Shown: positions 1 through 7,759 of the stretch, one piece after another | Position numbering within the stretch: the stretch's first letter is position 1 | How the letters are laid out: each line of letters starts with the position of its first letter | From: an uncultured Mycobacterium sp. | Lineage (GTDB): Bacteria; Actinomycetota; Actinomycetes; Mycobacteriales; Mycobacteriaceae | Direction of reading: 5' to 3' | DNA length: 35,238 nucleotides | NCBI GenBank assembly: GCA_900078375.1 | Contig: FLQS01000059.1 | Span: forward strand, 1-35,238 | The notes under the pieces: generated by a model | Told to the model about the DNA's origin: nothing | Databases searched by the model: none | What the model saw: only the letters and a program-made list of their open reading frames with translations | Made by a program: the position numbers and the translations under genes

Positions 1-52
1 CTGGCCGCAAGCGGCCATACTCGGTCTAATCCGCCTGGCCGCAAGCGGCCAT
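1..52. repeat. Tandem pair of identical 18-bp hairpin units at the gatB 3' end
   Basis: Positions 1-18 and 35-52 carry the same 18 bases, starting CTGGCCGC and ending GCGGCCAT, 34 bp apart. Each contains an inverted repeat, TGGCCGC-AA-GCGGCCA, that can fold into a tight hairpin. The copy at 35-52 is coding: it encodes the last residues of GatB (Met-Ala-Ala-Cys-Gly-Gln). The copy at 1-18 lies just past the gatB stop codon. The outer copy could act as a U-less terminator for the minus-strand operon; that role is inference. Confidence 0.6.
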
Positions 53-1540
53 GACGAGTTCGCGCACGCGCGCCGCGTCCGCTTGCCCCTTGGTGGCCTT
101 CATCACCGCACCCACGATCGCACCGGCGGCCTGCACCTTGCCGCCGCGAATCTTCTCGGCGATATCGGGGTTGGCGGCCAGCGCCTCGTCGACGGCCGTC
201 TGGATCAGTGAGTCGTCGCGCACCATCGCCAGGCCGCGGTCAGCCATCACCTGCTCGGGCTCACCCTCACCGGCCAGCACGCCTTCGATGACCTGGCGAG
301 CCAGCTTGTTCGAGAGCTTGCCCGCGTCGACCAGGGCGATCACCTTGGCCACCTGGGCCGGCGTGATCGCCAGCTCATCGAGTTCGACGCCACCTTCATT
401 AGCCTTCTGCACCAAGAAGTTTCCCCACCAGGCCCGGGCGTGCTCGCTGGATGCGCCGGCGGCGACGGTGGCGGTCACCAACTCGACCGCACCGGCGTTG
501 ACCAGGTCGCGCATGACCTCGTCGGAGACACCCCACTCTTCCTGAATTCGCTTGCGCGACAACCACGGAAGCTCTGGGATAGTGGTCCGCAGCCGCGCCA
601 CGAGATCATCACTCGGCGCCACCGGCTCCAGATCAGGCTCGGGGAAGTACCGGTAGTCCTCCGCCGTTTCCTTGTCGCGGCCGGGCGAGGTGTAGCCGTC
701 CTCGTTGAAATGCCGGGTTTCCTGGTGGATCTTGCCGCCCTCGACGAGAATGGCTGCCTGGCGGCGCATTTCGTAGCGGACCGCTACCTCGACGCTCTTG
801 AGCGAGTTGACATTCTTGGTCTCCGTGCGGGTGCCGAACTCGGCTTGGCCGATCGGCCGCAGCGATACGTTGGCATCGCAGCGCAGCGAACCCTGGTCCA
901 TCCGGACATCGGAGACGCCGAGTCCGCGCAGCAGATCCCGCAGCGCGGTCACATAGGCGCGGGCGACCTCGGGGGCCCGCTCACCGGTACCCTCGATCGG
1001 CTTGGTGACGATCTCGATCAGCGGAACCCCGGCGCGGTTGACGTCCAACAACGACGTGGTCGCACCGTGGATGCGGCCGGTGTCGCCACCAACGTGGGTG
1101 AGCTTGCCGGTGTCCTCTTCCATGTGCGCTCGCTCGATCGCGACGCGGAAGGTGCTGCCGTCGTCCAGCGGGACCTCGAGGTAGCCGTCGAACGCGATCG
1201 GCTCGTCGTACTGCGAGATCTGGTAGTTCTTCGGCTGGTCGGGATAGAAGTAGTTCTTCCGCGCGAATCGCGACCACGGCGCAATCGAGCAGTTCAGCGC
1301 CAAGCCGATACGGATAGCCGACTCGACGGCGGCCTCGTTGAGCACCGGCAACGCACCCGGCAGACCCAGGCACACCGGGCACACCTGGGTATTGGGCTCA
1401 GCGCCGAAGGTCGTCGAGCAGGGGCAGAACATCTTGGTGGCCGTCGACAGCTCGACGTGCACCTCCAGACCGAGCACCGGGTCGAAACGGGCGACGACAT
1501 CGTCGTAATCGAGCAGGTCGGCCTGCGTCGCGGCAGTCAT
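26..1540 (-). CDS. gatB: Aspartyl/glutamyl-tRNA amidotransferase subunit B
   Basis: GatB, 504 aa, is the tRNA-binding and kinase subunit of the GatCAB complex. The complex converts misacylated Glu-tRNA(Gln) or Asp-tRNA(Asn) to the amide form in the cytoplasm. The N-terminal GatB core starts with a substrate segment (FDPVLGLEVHVEL) and a zinc site formed by Cys39, Cys41, Cys54 and Cys57. The motif NRAGVPLIEIVT follows, and a C-terminal YqeY-like helical tail ends the protein. The open frame continues upstream to 2014, but only from the ATG at 1540 does it show GatB sequence; upstream it is antisense noise inside pfkA. The gene is 47 bp downstream of pfkA and separated from gatCA by it, the usual mycobacterial order (Rv3009c-Rv3012c). 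Confidence 0.97.
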   Translation of the reverse strand: MTAATQADLLDYDDVVARFDPVLGLEVHVELSTATKMFCPCSTTFGAEPNTQVCPVCLGLPGALPVLNEAAVESAIRIGLALNCSIAPWSRFARKNYFYPDQPKNYQISQYDEPIAFDGYLEVPLDDGSTFRVAIERAHMEEDTGKLTHVGGDTGRIHGATTSLLDVNRAGVPLIEIVTKPIEGTGERAPEVARAYVTALRDLLRGLGVSDVRMDQGSLRCDANVSLRPIGQAEFGTRTETKNVNSLKSVEVAVRYEMRRQAAILVEGGKIHQETRHFNEDGYTSPGRDKETAEDYRYFPEPDLEPVAPSDDLVARLRTTIPELPWLSRKRIQEEWGVSDEVMRDLVNAGAVELVTATVAAGASSEHARAWWGNFLVQKANEGGVELDELAITPAQVAKVIALVDAGKLSNKLARQVIEGVLAGEGEPEQVMADRGLAMVRDDSLIQTAVDEALAANPDIAEKIRGGKVQAAGAIVGAVMKATKGQADAARVRELVMAACGQAD

Positions 1541-1555
1541 GTCGTCAATCCTAGT

Positions 1556-1579
1556 GGGCGCGGTTTTCCCACCGAGCCC
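1556..1579 (-). other. Hairpin between pfkA and gatB
   Basis: A 9-bp imperfect inverted repeat (GGGCTCGGT / ACCGCGCCC on the minus strand, one mismatch) with a six-base loop sits just after the pfkA stop and 16 bases before the gatB ATG. No U-run follows. It could be a weak U-less terminator or attenuator, or a leader hairpin affecting gatB translation. Function is inferred from position only. Confidence 0.35.
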
Positions 1580-1587
1580 AGCAGAAC

Positions 1588-2619
1588 TCAGCCGAAGAAA
1601 GCGGCCGCGTCGTCGTAGCGGCTCTGCGGCACCAGCTTGAGCTGGCGCACCGCATCGGCCAGCGGCACCCGGCCGATGTCCTGCCCGCGCAGCGAGACCA
1701 TCACCCCGAACTCGCCGGCATGGGCGGCGTCGGCGGCGTTGACGCCGAACCGGGTGGCCAGCACCCGGTCGTAGGCCGTCGGAGTGCCGCCGCGCTGCAC
1801 GTGGCCGAGCACGGTGACGCGGACTTCCTTCTTGATCCGTTTCTCCACCTCGCCGGCCAGCTGCTGGGCCACGCCGGTGAATCGCTCGTGGCCGAACTCG
1901 TCGGTGCCGCCCTGGCGCAGCTGCATCGAGCCCTCGGCGGGCTTCGCCCCCTCGGCGATCACGATGATGAAGCTGGACTCGCCGCGCTGGAAGCGCTTCT
2001 TGACCAGCCGGCACACCTCTTCGACGTCGAAGGGCTGCTCGGGGATCAGCGTCATGTGCGCACCGGAGGACAGCCCGGCATTGAGCGCGATCCAGCCGGC
2101 GTGCCGGCCCATCACCTCGACGACCATCACCCGCTGATGAGACTCAGCGGTGCTGTGCAGCCGGTCGATGGCGTCAGTGGCGATCTGCAGTGCGGTGTCG
2201 TGGCCGAAGGTGACGTCGGTGCAGTCGATGTCGTTATCGATCGTCTTGGGCACACCGACGACCGGCACTCCCTCCTCGGACAGCCAGTGCGCGGCGGTCA
2301 GCGTGCCCTCGCCGCCGATCGGGATCAGCACGTCGATCCCGTTGTCCTCCAACGTCTGTTTGATGTCGTCGAGCCCGGCGCGCAGCTTGTCGGGGTTGGT
2401 GCGGGCGGTGCCCAGCATGGTGCCGCCCTTCGACAGCAGCCGACTGTTGCGGTCGTCGTTGTGCAGCTGGATCCGGCGGTCCTCCAGCAGACCACGCCAG
2501 CCGTCGAGGAAGCCGACCACCGAAGAGCCGTAACGGGCGTCGCAGGTCCGGACGACAGCCCGGATCACAGCGTTGAGGCCGGGACAGTCACCGCCGCCGG
2601 TGAGCACTCCGATTCGCAT
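1588..2619 (-). CDS. pfkA: 6-phosphofructokinase, ATP-dependent type
   Basis: PfkA, 343 aa, phosphorylates fructose 6-phosphate to fructose 1,6-bisphosphate, the committed step of glycolysis. The N-terminal phosphate-binding loop is GVLTGGGDCPGLN (residues 4-16). The donor site reads GGEGT with Gly105, the residue associated with ATP use rather than pyrophosphate. The catalytic PKTIDND (124-130) supplies Asp128 and has Lys125. This Gly105/Lys125 pairing is typical of actinobacterial group III ATP-PFKs. The substrate motif EVMGRHAGW is present. The ATG at 2619 places the GGGDCPG loop at the usual distance from the N-terminus. It lies between gatA and gatB on the same strand, 18 bp after gatA, so cotranscription with the amidotransferase is likely. 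Confidence 0.96.
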   Translation of the reverse strand: MRIGVLTGGGDCPGLNAVIRAVVRTCDARYGSSVVGFLDGWRGLLEDRRIQLHNDDRNSRLLSKGGTMLGTARTNPDKLRAGLDDIKQTLEDNGIDVLIPIGGEGTLTAAHWLSEEGVPVVGVPKTIDNDIDCTDVTFGHDTALQIATDAIDRLHSTAESHQRVMVVEVMGRHAGWIALNAGLSSGAHMTLIPEQPFDVEEVCRLVKKRFQRGESSFIIVIAEGAKPAEGSMQLRQGGTDEFGHERFTGVAQQLAGEVEKRIKKEVRVTVLGHVQRGGTPTAYDRVLATRFGVNAADAAHAGEFGVMVSLRGQDIGRVPLADAVRQLKLVPQSRYDDAAAFFG

Positions 2620-2637
2620 GGGCCCTATCCTGCCTCG

Positions 2638-4122
2638 TCAGATCGCGGTTGGCAGCGGACCGCGCGCACTCTCGTAGGCCGCACCCACCCGGTAGAGCCG
2701 GTCATCGGCCAGGGCGGGCGCCATGATCTGCAGTCCGACCGGCAGGTTGTCGTCGGGTGACAGGCCCGACGGCACCGACATTCCGCAGTGCCCGGCGAGG
2801 TTCAGCGGCAGCGTGCACAGGTCGAACAGGTACATCGCCAGCGGATCGTCGACCTTCTCCCCCAACCGGAACGCGGTGGTCGGGGTGGCCGGGGACACCA
2901 GCACATCGACCTTTTCGTAAGCCGCGTCGAGATCGCCCGCGATCAGCGTGCGCACCTTCTGCGCCTGGTTGTAATAGGCGTCGTAATAGCCCGCCGACAA
3001 CGCGTAGGTGCCAATAATGATGCGGCGCTTAACTTCTGGACCGAATCCGGCGGCGCGGGTCAGCGCCATCACCTCTTCGGCACTGTGGGTGCCATCGTCG
3101 CCGACCCGGAGGCCGTAGCGCATGGCGTCAAACCGGGCGAGGTTGCTCGACACCTCCGACGGCAGGATCAGGTAGTAGGAGGACAACGAGTAGTCCAGGT
3201 GCGGGCAGTCGACCTCGCTGACCTGCGCACCCAGCGCAGCAAGCTGCTCGACGGCGGCGTTGAAGGACTCCAGGACGCCGGGCTGATAACCCTCGCCGCT
3301 GCGCAACTGCTTGACCACACCGACCCGCACCCCGGACAGATCGCCCCCGGCCCCGGCCTTCGCCGCGGCGACGACGTCAGGAACCTGGGCCTCGACCGAG
3401 GTGGAGTCACGCGGGTCGTGCCCGGCGATCACGGCATGCAGCAGCGCGGTGTCGAGGACCGTGCGGGCGCAGGGGCCGCCCTGATCCAGCGACGACGCGC
3501 AGGCCACCAAGCCGTAGCGCGAGACCGTGCCGTAGGTCGGCTTGACCCCGACGGTGGCGGTCAGCGCCGCGGGCTGGCGGATCGAGCCGCCGGTGTCGGT
3601 GCCCATCGCCAGCGGCGCCTGGAAGGCGGCCAGCGCGGCGGCGCTGCCACCGCCGGACCCGCCGGGCACTCGCTCGGTGTCCCACGGGTTGCGGGTCGGC
3701 CCGTAGGCCGAGTTTTCGGTCGAGCTGCCCATCGCGAACTCGTCCATGTTGGTCTTGCCGAGGATCGGGATGCCGGCGGCCCGCAGCCGGGTGGTCACCG
3801 TCGCGTCGTAGGGCGACACCCAGCCTTCGAGGATCTTCGACCCGCACGTCGTCGGCATATCCGTGGTGGTGAATACGTCCTTGAGTGCCAACGGAACACC
3901 GGCTAGCGGCGACGGCAGCGTCTCCCCGGCGGCGACGGCGGCGTCGGTGCGCGCCGCACTGGCCAGCGCCTCCTCGGCGGCGACGTGCAGAAAGGCGTGG
4001 TACTGCTCGTCGGTCGCGGCGATCTGGTCCAGGCAGGCCTGGGTCACCTCGACCGAGGAGATCTCCTTGGCCGCGATCTTTTCCCCGAGCGTGGCGGCGT
4101 CGAGCCGGATCAACTCGCTCAC
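2638..4122 (-). CDS. gatA: Glutamyl-tRNA(Gln) amidotransferase subunit A
   Basis: GatA, 494 aa, is the amidase subunit that releases ammonia from glutamine for the GatCAB transamidation. The amidase signature is intact. The catalytic triad is Lys81 (in GVPLALKD), Ser156 (GGSGGGS) and the nucleophile Ser180 (GTDTGGSIRQPAA). The chosen start is the GTG at 4122, which overlaps the gatC stop by four bases (GTGA) and is preceded by a strong GGGGAGG ribosome-binding site within gatC. The open frame continues 29 codons upstream without any amidase-like sequence. Overlap with gatC argues for translational coupling and 1:1 production of the two subunits. Confidence 0.97.
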   Translation of the reverse strand: MSELIRLDAATLGEKIAAKEISSVEVTQACLDQIAATDEQYHAFLHVAAEEALASAARTDAAVAAGETLPSPLAGVPLALKDVFTTTDMPTTCGSKILEGWVSPYDATVTTRLRAAGIPILGKTNMDEFAMGSSTENSAYGPTRNPWDTERVPGGSGGGSAAALAAFQAPLAMGTDTGGSIRQPAALTATVGVKPTYGTVSRYGLVACASSLDQGGPCARTVLDTALLHAVIAGHDPRDSTSVEAQVPDVVAAAKAGAGGDLSGVRVGVVKQLRSGEGYQPGVLESFNAAVEQLAALGAQVSEVDCPHLDYSLSSYYLILPSEVSSNLARFDAMRYGLRVGDDGTHSAEEVMALTRAAGFGPEVKRRIIIGTYALSAGYYDAYYNQAQKVRTLIAGDLDAAYEKVDVLVSPATPTTAFRLGEKVDDPLAMYLFDLCTLPLNLAGHCGMSVPSGLSPDDNLPVGLQIMAPALADDRLYRVGAAYESARGPLPTAI

Positions 4123-4418
4123 TGCGCCTCCCCCAGAATCTGCGGGACCGCGAAGCGGCCGTCGATGGCGGCCGGGGCTTCGGCGAGCGCTTCCTCCTGG
4201 GTCAGGCACGGCTGAACCACGTCGGGCCGGGTGACGTTGATGTCTTTCAGGGGGTTGCCGGTCGGCTTCGCGTCACCGGTATCGACGGCCTGGATCTGGC
4301 TGACGTACCCCAGGATGGCGTCGAGCTGGCCGGCGAAGCTGTCGAGTTCGTGGTCGGTCAGCGCCAGCCGGGCCAGCTTGGCCAGCCGGGCGACGTCGTC
4401 GCGGGAGATCTGGGACAC
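4119..4418 (-). CDS. gatC: Glutamyl-tRNA(Gln) amidotransferase subunit C
   Basis: GatC, 99 aa, is the small subunit that clamps GatA to GatB. The sequence has the family pattern: an N-terminal helix (SRDDVARLAKLARLAL), a linker around SQIQAVDT, and the C-terminal motif DGRFAVPQIL. The GTG at 4418 yields MSQISRDDV, matching the M. tuberculosis N-terminus and its 99-residue length. A TTG at 4427 would add three residues and cannot be excluded. It is the first gene of the minus-strand gatC-gatA-pfkA-gatB run. It is divergent from the ACT-domain gene across about 130 bp in which no clear promoter motif was found. Confidence 0.93.
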   Translation of the reverse strand: MSQISRDDVARLAKLARLALTDHELDSFAGQLDAILGYVSQIQAVDTGDAKPTGNPLKDINVTRPDVVQPCLTQEEALAEAPAAIDGRFAVPQILGEAQ

Positions 4419-4550
4419 GATGCTCAAGCCTAGGTGACTCCCCTTCCGCGCCGAGACTGCGGATCGCGTCGACCGCTCTGACGTGTGGTTTCGCCCTCTC
4501 TGCGAACCTGCCGGAATGCTGAGTCCAGGCGGCTATGAAAGGGTGTCGGC

Positions 4551-5207
4551 GTGCCTTCGTATCTGCTGCGGGTCCAGCTGGTCGATCGGCCCGGTAGCCT
4601 CGGCTCGCTCGCCGTCGCCCTGGGCTCGGTCGGCGCCGACATCCTGTCGCTCGATGTCGTCGAGCGGGGATCGGGATACGCGATCGACGATCTGGTGGTC
4701 GATCTGCCGCAGGGCGCGATGCCCGACACGCTGATCACGGCCGCAGAGCGGCTCGAGGGAGTGCGGGTGGACACCATCCGGCCGCACACCGGTCTGCTGG
4801 AGGCTCATCGCGAACTGGAGCTGATCGACCACGTTGCCGCCGCTGACAGCGATGACCGGTTGCAGGTGCTGGCCGACGAGGCGCCACGCGTGCTGCGGGT
4901 GGGCTGGTGCACGGTGGCCCGCATCTCCGAGTCGGGTCTGCGACGCATCGTCGGCAGCTCGGGCGCACCGGAGACGCCGGCGACGTCGGCGCCCTGGCTG
5001 CCGCTGGCCCACGCCGAGGCACTCGACGGCACCGCCGACTGGGTGCCGCAGGTGTGGCGGGACATGGACACCACGCTGGCCGCCGCACCGCTGGGTGATC
5101 CCAACACCGCGGTCATGCTCGGCCGCCCCGGTGGGCCGCTGTTCCGCCCCTCCGAAGTGGCCCGGCTGGGTTACCTGGCCGGCATCGTCGCGACGATCCT
5201 GCGCTAG
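4551..5207 (+). CDS. ACT-domain protein (Rv3013 family)
   Basis: A 218-residue cytoplasmic protein. Residues 4-80 form an ACT domain (YLLRVQLVDRPGSLGSLAVAL), a fold that usually binds amino acids or other small ligands to regulate enzymes. The remaining two thirds has no motif I recognise; it contains a stretch around RPGGPLFRPSEVARL conserved in mycobacterial homologues. Start is the GTG at 4551, preceded by GAAAGGG. It is divergent from gatC and convergent with ligA, whose stop lies one base beyond this gene's stop. Function is unknown; amino-acid sensing is a family-level guess. Confidence 0.88.
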   Translation: MPSYLLRVQLVDRPGSLGSLAVALGSVGADILSLDVVERGSGYAIDDLVVDLPQGAMPDTLITAAERLEGVRVDTIRPHTGLLEAHRELELIDHVAAADSDDRLQVLADEAPRVLRVGWCTVARISESGLRRIVGSSGAPETPATSAPWLPLAHAEALDGTADWVPQVWRDMDTTLAAAPLGDPNTAVMLGRPGGPLFRPSEVARLGYLAGIVATILR

Positions 5208-5208
5208 G

Positions 5209-7320
5209 TCACTCCTCGGCCTCTTGCTCCTGCGGTGGTGGCCCTTCCGCGAGCAGGGTGCGGAAACCGTCCTCGTCGAGGATCGGGACACCCAGCTCGA
5301 CGGCCTTGTCGTACTTCGATCCGGGCGCATCCCCGGCCACCACGAACGACGTCTTCTTCGACACCGAGCCGACCGCCTTGCCGCCGCGGGTGATGATGGC
5401 CTCCTTGGCCTCATCGCGGGAAAAGCCGGGCAGCGACCCGGTTACCACGATCGAAAGCCCTTGCAGCGTAGGAGTTATCGCGGCATCACGGACGTCCTCC
5501 ATCCGTACGCCGGCCGCCCGCCACTTGTCGATGATCGCGCGGTGCCAGTCGACGGCGAACCACTCGACGAGTGCGGCGGCGATGGTCGGCCCGACACCCT
5601 CGACATCGGCCAGCTGCTCTTCGGTCGCGGCCATGATGGCATCGAGGCTGCCGAAGGCGACGGCCAGTGCCCGCGCCGCGGTCGGCCCCACATGCCGGAT
5701 GGACAGCGACACCAGGATCCGCCACAGCGGACGGTCCTTGGCCTGCTGCAGGTTGATCAGGAACCGTGCGCCATTGGCCGACAGCGCGCCATCTTTGGTG
5801 GTGAAGAACTCCGAGGTCAGCAGGTCGGCGCTGGTGAGGCTGAACAGGTCGCCCTCGTCGCCGATGACCTTGGCGGCCAGCAGCGCGGTCGCCGCTTCGT
5901 AACCCAGCCCTTCGATGTCCAGCCCGCCACGACCCGCCAGGTGGAAGACCCGCTCGCGAAGCTGCGCGGGGCACGACCGGGCGTTCGGGCAGCGGATGTC
6001 GACGTCGCCCTCCTTGGCCGGGGCCAGTGGGGTGCCGCATTCCGGGCAGTGGGTGGGCATTTCGAATGTGCGCTCGGTGCCGTCGCGCAGATCGACGACG
6101 GGTCCCAGTACCTCGGGGATGACGTCGCCGGCCTTGCGGATCATCACGGTGTCACCGATCAGCACGCCCTTGCGCTTGACCTCCGAGCCGTTGTGCAGGG
6201 TGGCCATTTCCACGGTGGATCCGGCGATCTTCACCGGGGTCATCACCGCGTACGGGGTGACCCGGCCGGTGCGGCCCACGTTGACCTTGATGTCGAGCAG
6301 CGTGGTCTGGGCTTCCTCGGGCGGGTACTTGTAGGCCACCGCCCAGCGCGGGGTGCGCGAGGTGGCCCCGAGCCGCCGCTGTTCGGCAAAATCGTCGACT
6401 TTGACTACCACACCATCGATTTCATGCTCGATCTCGTGGCGCCGCTCGCCCCAGTAGACGATCTTCTCCTCGACGGCGGCCAGTCCGGCCACCCGCGTGG
6501 TGTGGTCGGAGACCGGCAGGCCCCACGCCTTCAGGGCGAAGTAGGCGTCGTGCAGCGTTGCGGGGGCAAAGCCCCCCGAGTACTCCGCGTGGCCCAGCCC
6601 GTGACAGATCATCCGCAGCCGCCGCCGCGCGGTGACCGCCGGATTCTTCTGCCGCAGCGAGCCAGCGGCGCTGTTGCGCGGATTGGCGAACGGCGCCTTG
6701 CCCTCCTCGACCAGGCTGGCGTTGAGGTTCTCGAAGTCAGCGAGGCGGAAGAAGACCTCACCACGCACCTCGAGGACCGCGGGTAGCGGGTAATCCTTTG
6801 AAACGGTAAGGGTTTCGGGGATGTCGTCGATGGTCCGGGCGTTGTTGGTGACGTCCTCGCCGACCCGGCCGTCACCGCGGGTGGCCGCCCGATCCAACCG
6901 GCCGTTGCGGTACACCAACGCGATCGCGACACCGTCGACCTTGAGCTCACACAGGTACTGCGGATCGCGGCCGATCTCGGTTTCCACCCGGTTGGACCAG
7001 GCCACCAATTCGTCGGTGTTGAACACGTCGTCCAGGGACAGCATCCGCTCCAGGTGGGCGGCCTCGGCGAAGTCGGTCGCGAAGCCGGCGCCGCCGACCA
7101 GCTGGGTCGGCGAGTCGGGGACTCTCAGCTCGGGGTAGCGCTCCTCGAGGGCCAGCAGTTCGTTGAAGAGCGTGTCGAAGTCCGCGTCGGAGACGATCGG
7201 CGCGTCCTTGATGTAGTACCGGAACTGATGCTCACGCACCTCTTCGGCGAGGTCCTGCCAGCGCCGGCGCACATCCGGATCGATGGGGTCAACCTCGGGA
7301 TCGGATGTCTCTGAAGCCAC
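5209..7320 (-). CDS. ligA: NAD-dependent DNA ligase
   Basis: LigA, 703 aa, seals nicks in duplex DNA during replication and repair, using NAD as AMP donor. Domains in order: the Ia NAD-binding domain (about 15-85, with the YYIKDAP segment); the nucleotidyltransferase core with the adenylated lysine Lys127 in the KVDG motif; an OB fold containing GRTGRVTPYA; a four-cysteine zinc finger (CPEC...CPNARSC); helix-hairpin-helix repeats; and a C-terminal BRCT domain (GLSIVVTGSLPGFSRDEA onward). All expected catalytic motifs are present. The ATG at 7320 gives a normal length. It is convergent with the ACT-domain gene (one base between stops) and divergent from the YjbR-like gene across 43 bp. Confidence 0.98.
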   Translation of the reverse strand: MASETSDPEVDPIDPDVRRRWQDLAEEVREHQFRYYIKDAPIVSDADFDTLFNELLALEERYPELRVPDSPTQLVGGAGFATDFAEAAHLERMLSLDDVFNTDELVAWSNRVETEIGRDPQYLCELKVDGVAIALVYRNGRLDRAATRGDGRVGEDVTNNARTIDDIPETLTVSKDYPLPAVLEVRGEVFFRLADFENLNASLVEEGKAPFANPRNSAAGSLRQKNPAVTARRRLRMICHGLGHAEYSGGFAPATLHDAYFALKAWGLPVSDHTTRVAGLAAVEEKIVYWGERRHEIEHEIDGVVVKVDDFAEQRRLGATSRTPRWAVAYKYPPEEAQTTLLDIKVNVGRTGRVTPYAVMTPVKIAGSTVEMATLHNGSEVKRKGVLIGDTVMIRKAGDVIPEVLGPVVDLRDGTERTFEMPTHCPECGTPLAPAKEGDVDIRCPNARSCPAQLRERVFHLAGRGGLDIEGLGYEAATALLAAKVIGDEGDLFSLTSADLLTSEFFTTKDGALSANGARFLINLQQAKDRPLWRILVSLSIRHVGPTAARALAVAFGSLDAIMAATEEQLADVEGVGPTIAAALVEWFAVDWHRAIIDKWRAAGVRMEDVRDAAITPTLQGLSIVVTGSLPGFSRDEAKEAIITRGGKAVGSVSKKTSFVVAGDAPGSKYDKAVELGVPILDEDGFRTLLAEGPPPQEQEAEE

Positions 7321-7363
7321 TCTGGCAGGTTATCGGAGCCCCCCGACGTGGCAATCTTGAGCC

Positions 7364-7759
7364 ATGCCCCATCCGGTGCTGTTCGACGACGCCGATCCGA
7401 TCCTGGCCAGGGTGCGGAAGATCGCGCTGGCCTTCCCCGAAACGACCGAGAAGATCTCGCACGGCAGGCCGACGTTCTCCGCGCCGAAGATGTTCGCGAT
7501 CTACGGCGGCAGCCGGAAGAATCCCGACGGCCCGCATACGCGATATGACCACGCGCTGCTGATCAAGGTCGACGACAGCGAGCGGCAAGCCCTGCAGCAG
7601 GACGCCCGGTTCTTCTACCCGGCTTACCTCGGTCCGTACGGCTGGCTGGGCCTGGACTTCGACGCCGCCAAGGTCGACTGGGATGAAATCGCCGAACTGG
7701 TGGACGCCTCGTTTCGGCTGCAAGCGCCGGCGCGATTGATCCGCCTGCTCGATAACTAA
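7364..7759 (+). CDS. MmcQ/YjbR family protein (DUF419)
   Basis: A 131-residue soluble protein of the YjbR/MmcQ type. The N-terminal part reads ALAFPETTEKISHGRPTFSAPK. The C-terminal part has the family signature of a proline/glycine turn followed by tryptophan and a DWDEIAELVDASFRL helix. Family members adopt a CyaY-like fold with a suggested DNA-binding or ligand role; no function is established. The gene is convergent with the FAD monooxygenase, overlapping its 3' end by four bases. No counterpart is present between ligA and Rv3015c in M. tuberculosis, so this is accessory relative to that genome. Confidence 0.85.
   Translation: MPHPVLFDDADPILARVRKIALAFPETTEKISHGRPTFSAPKMFAIYGGSRKNPDGPHTRYDHALLIKVDDSERQALQQDARFFYPAYLGPYGWLGLDFDAAKVDWDEIAELVDASFRLQAPARLIRLLDN

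Noticed and set aside
1541..2014. N-terminal extension of GatB beyond the ATG at 1540
   Set aside because: The extra sequence overlaps pfkA, is Arg/Gly-rich, and has no GatB similarity.
4834..6786. Long plus-strand open frame (about 650 codons) opposite ligA
   Set aside because: It runs antisense through a certain gene, is rich in Arg/Pro/Gly/Ala of the kind produced by high-GC wobble positions, and shows no family motif.
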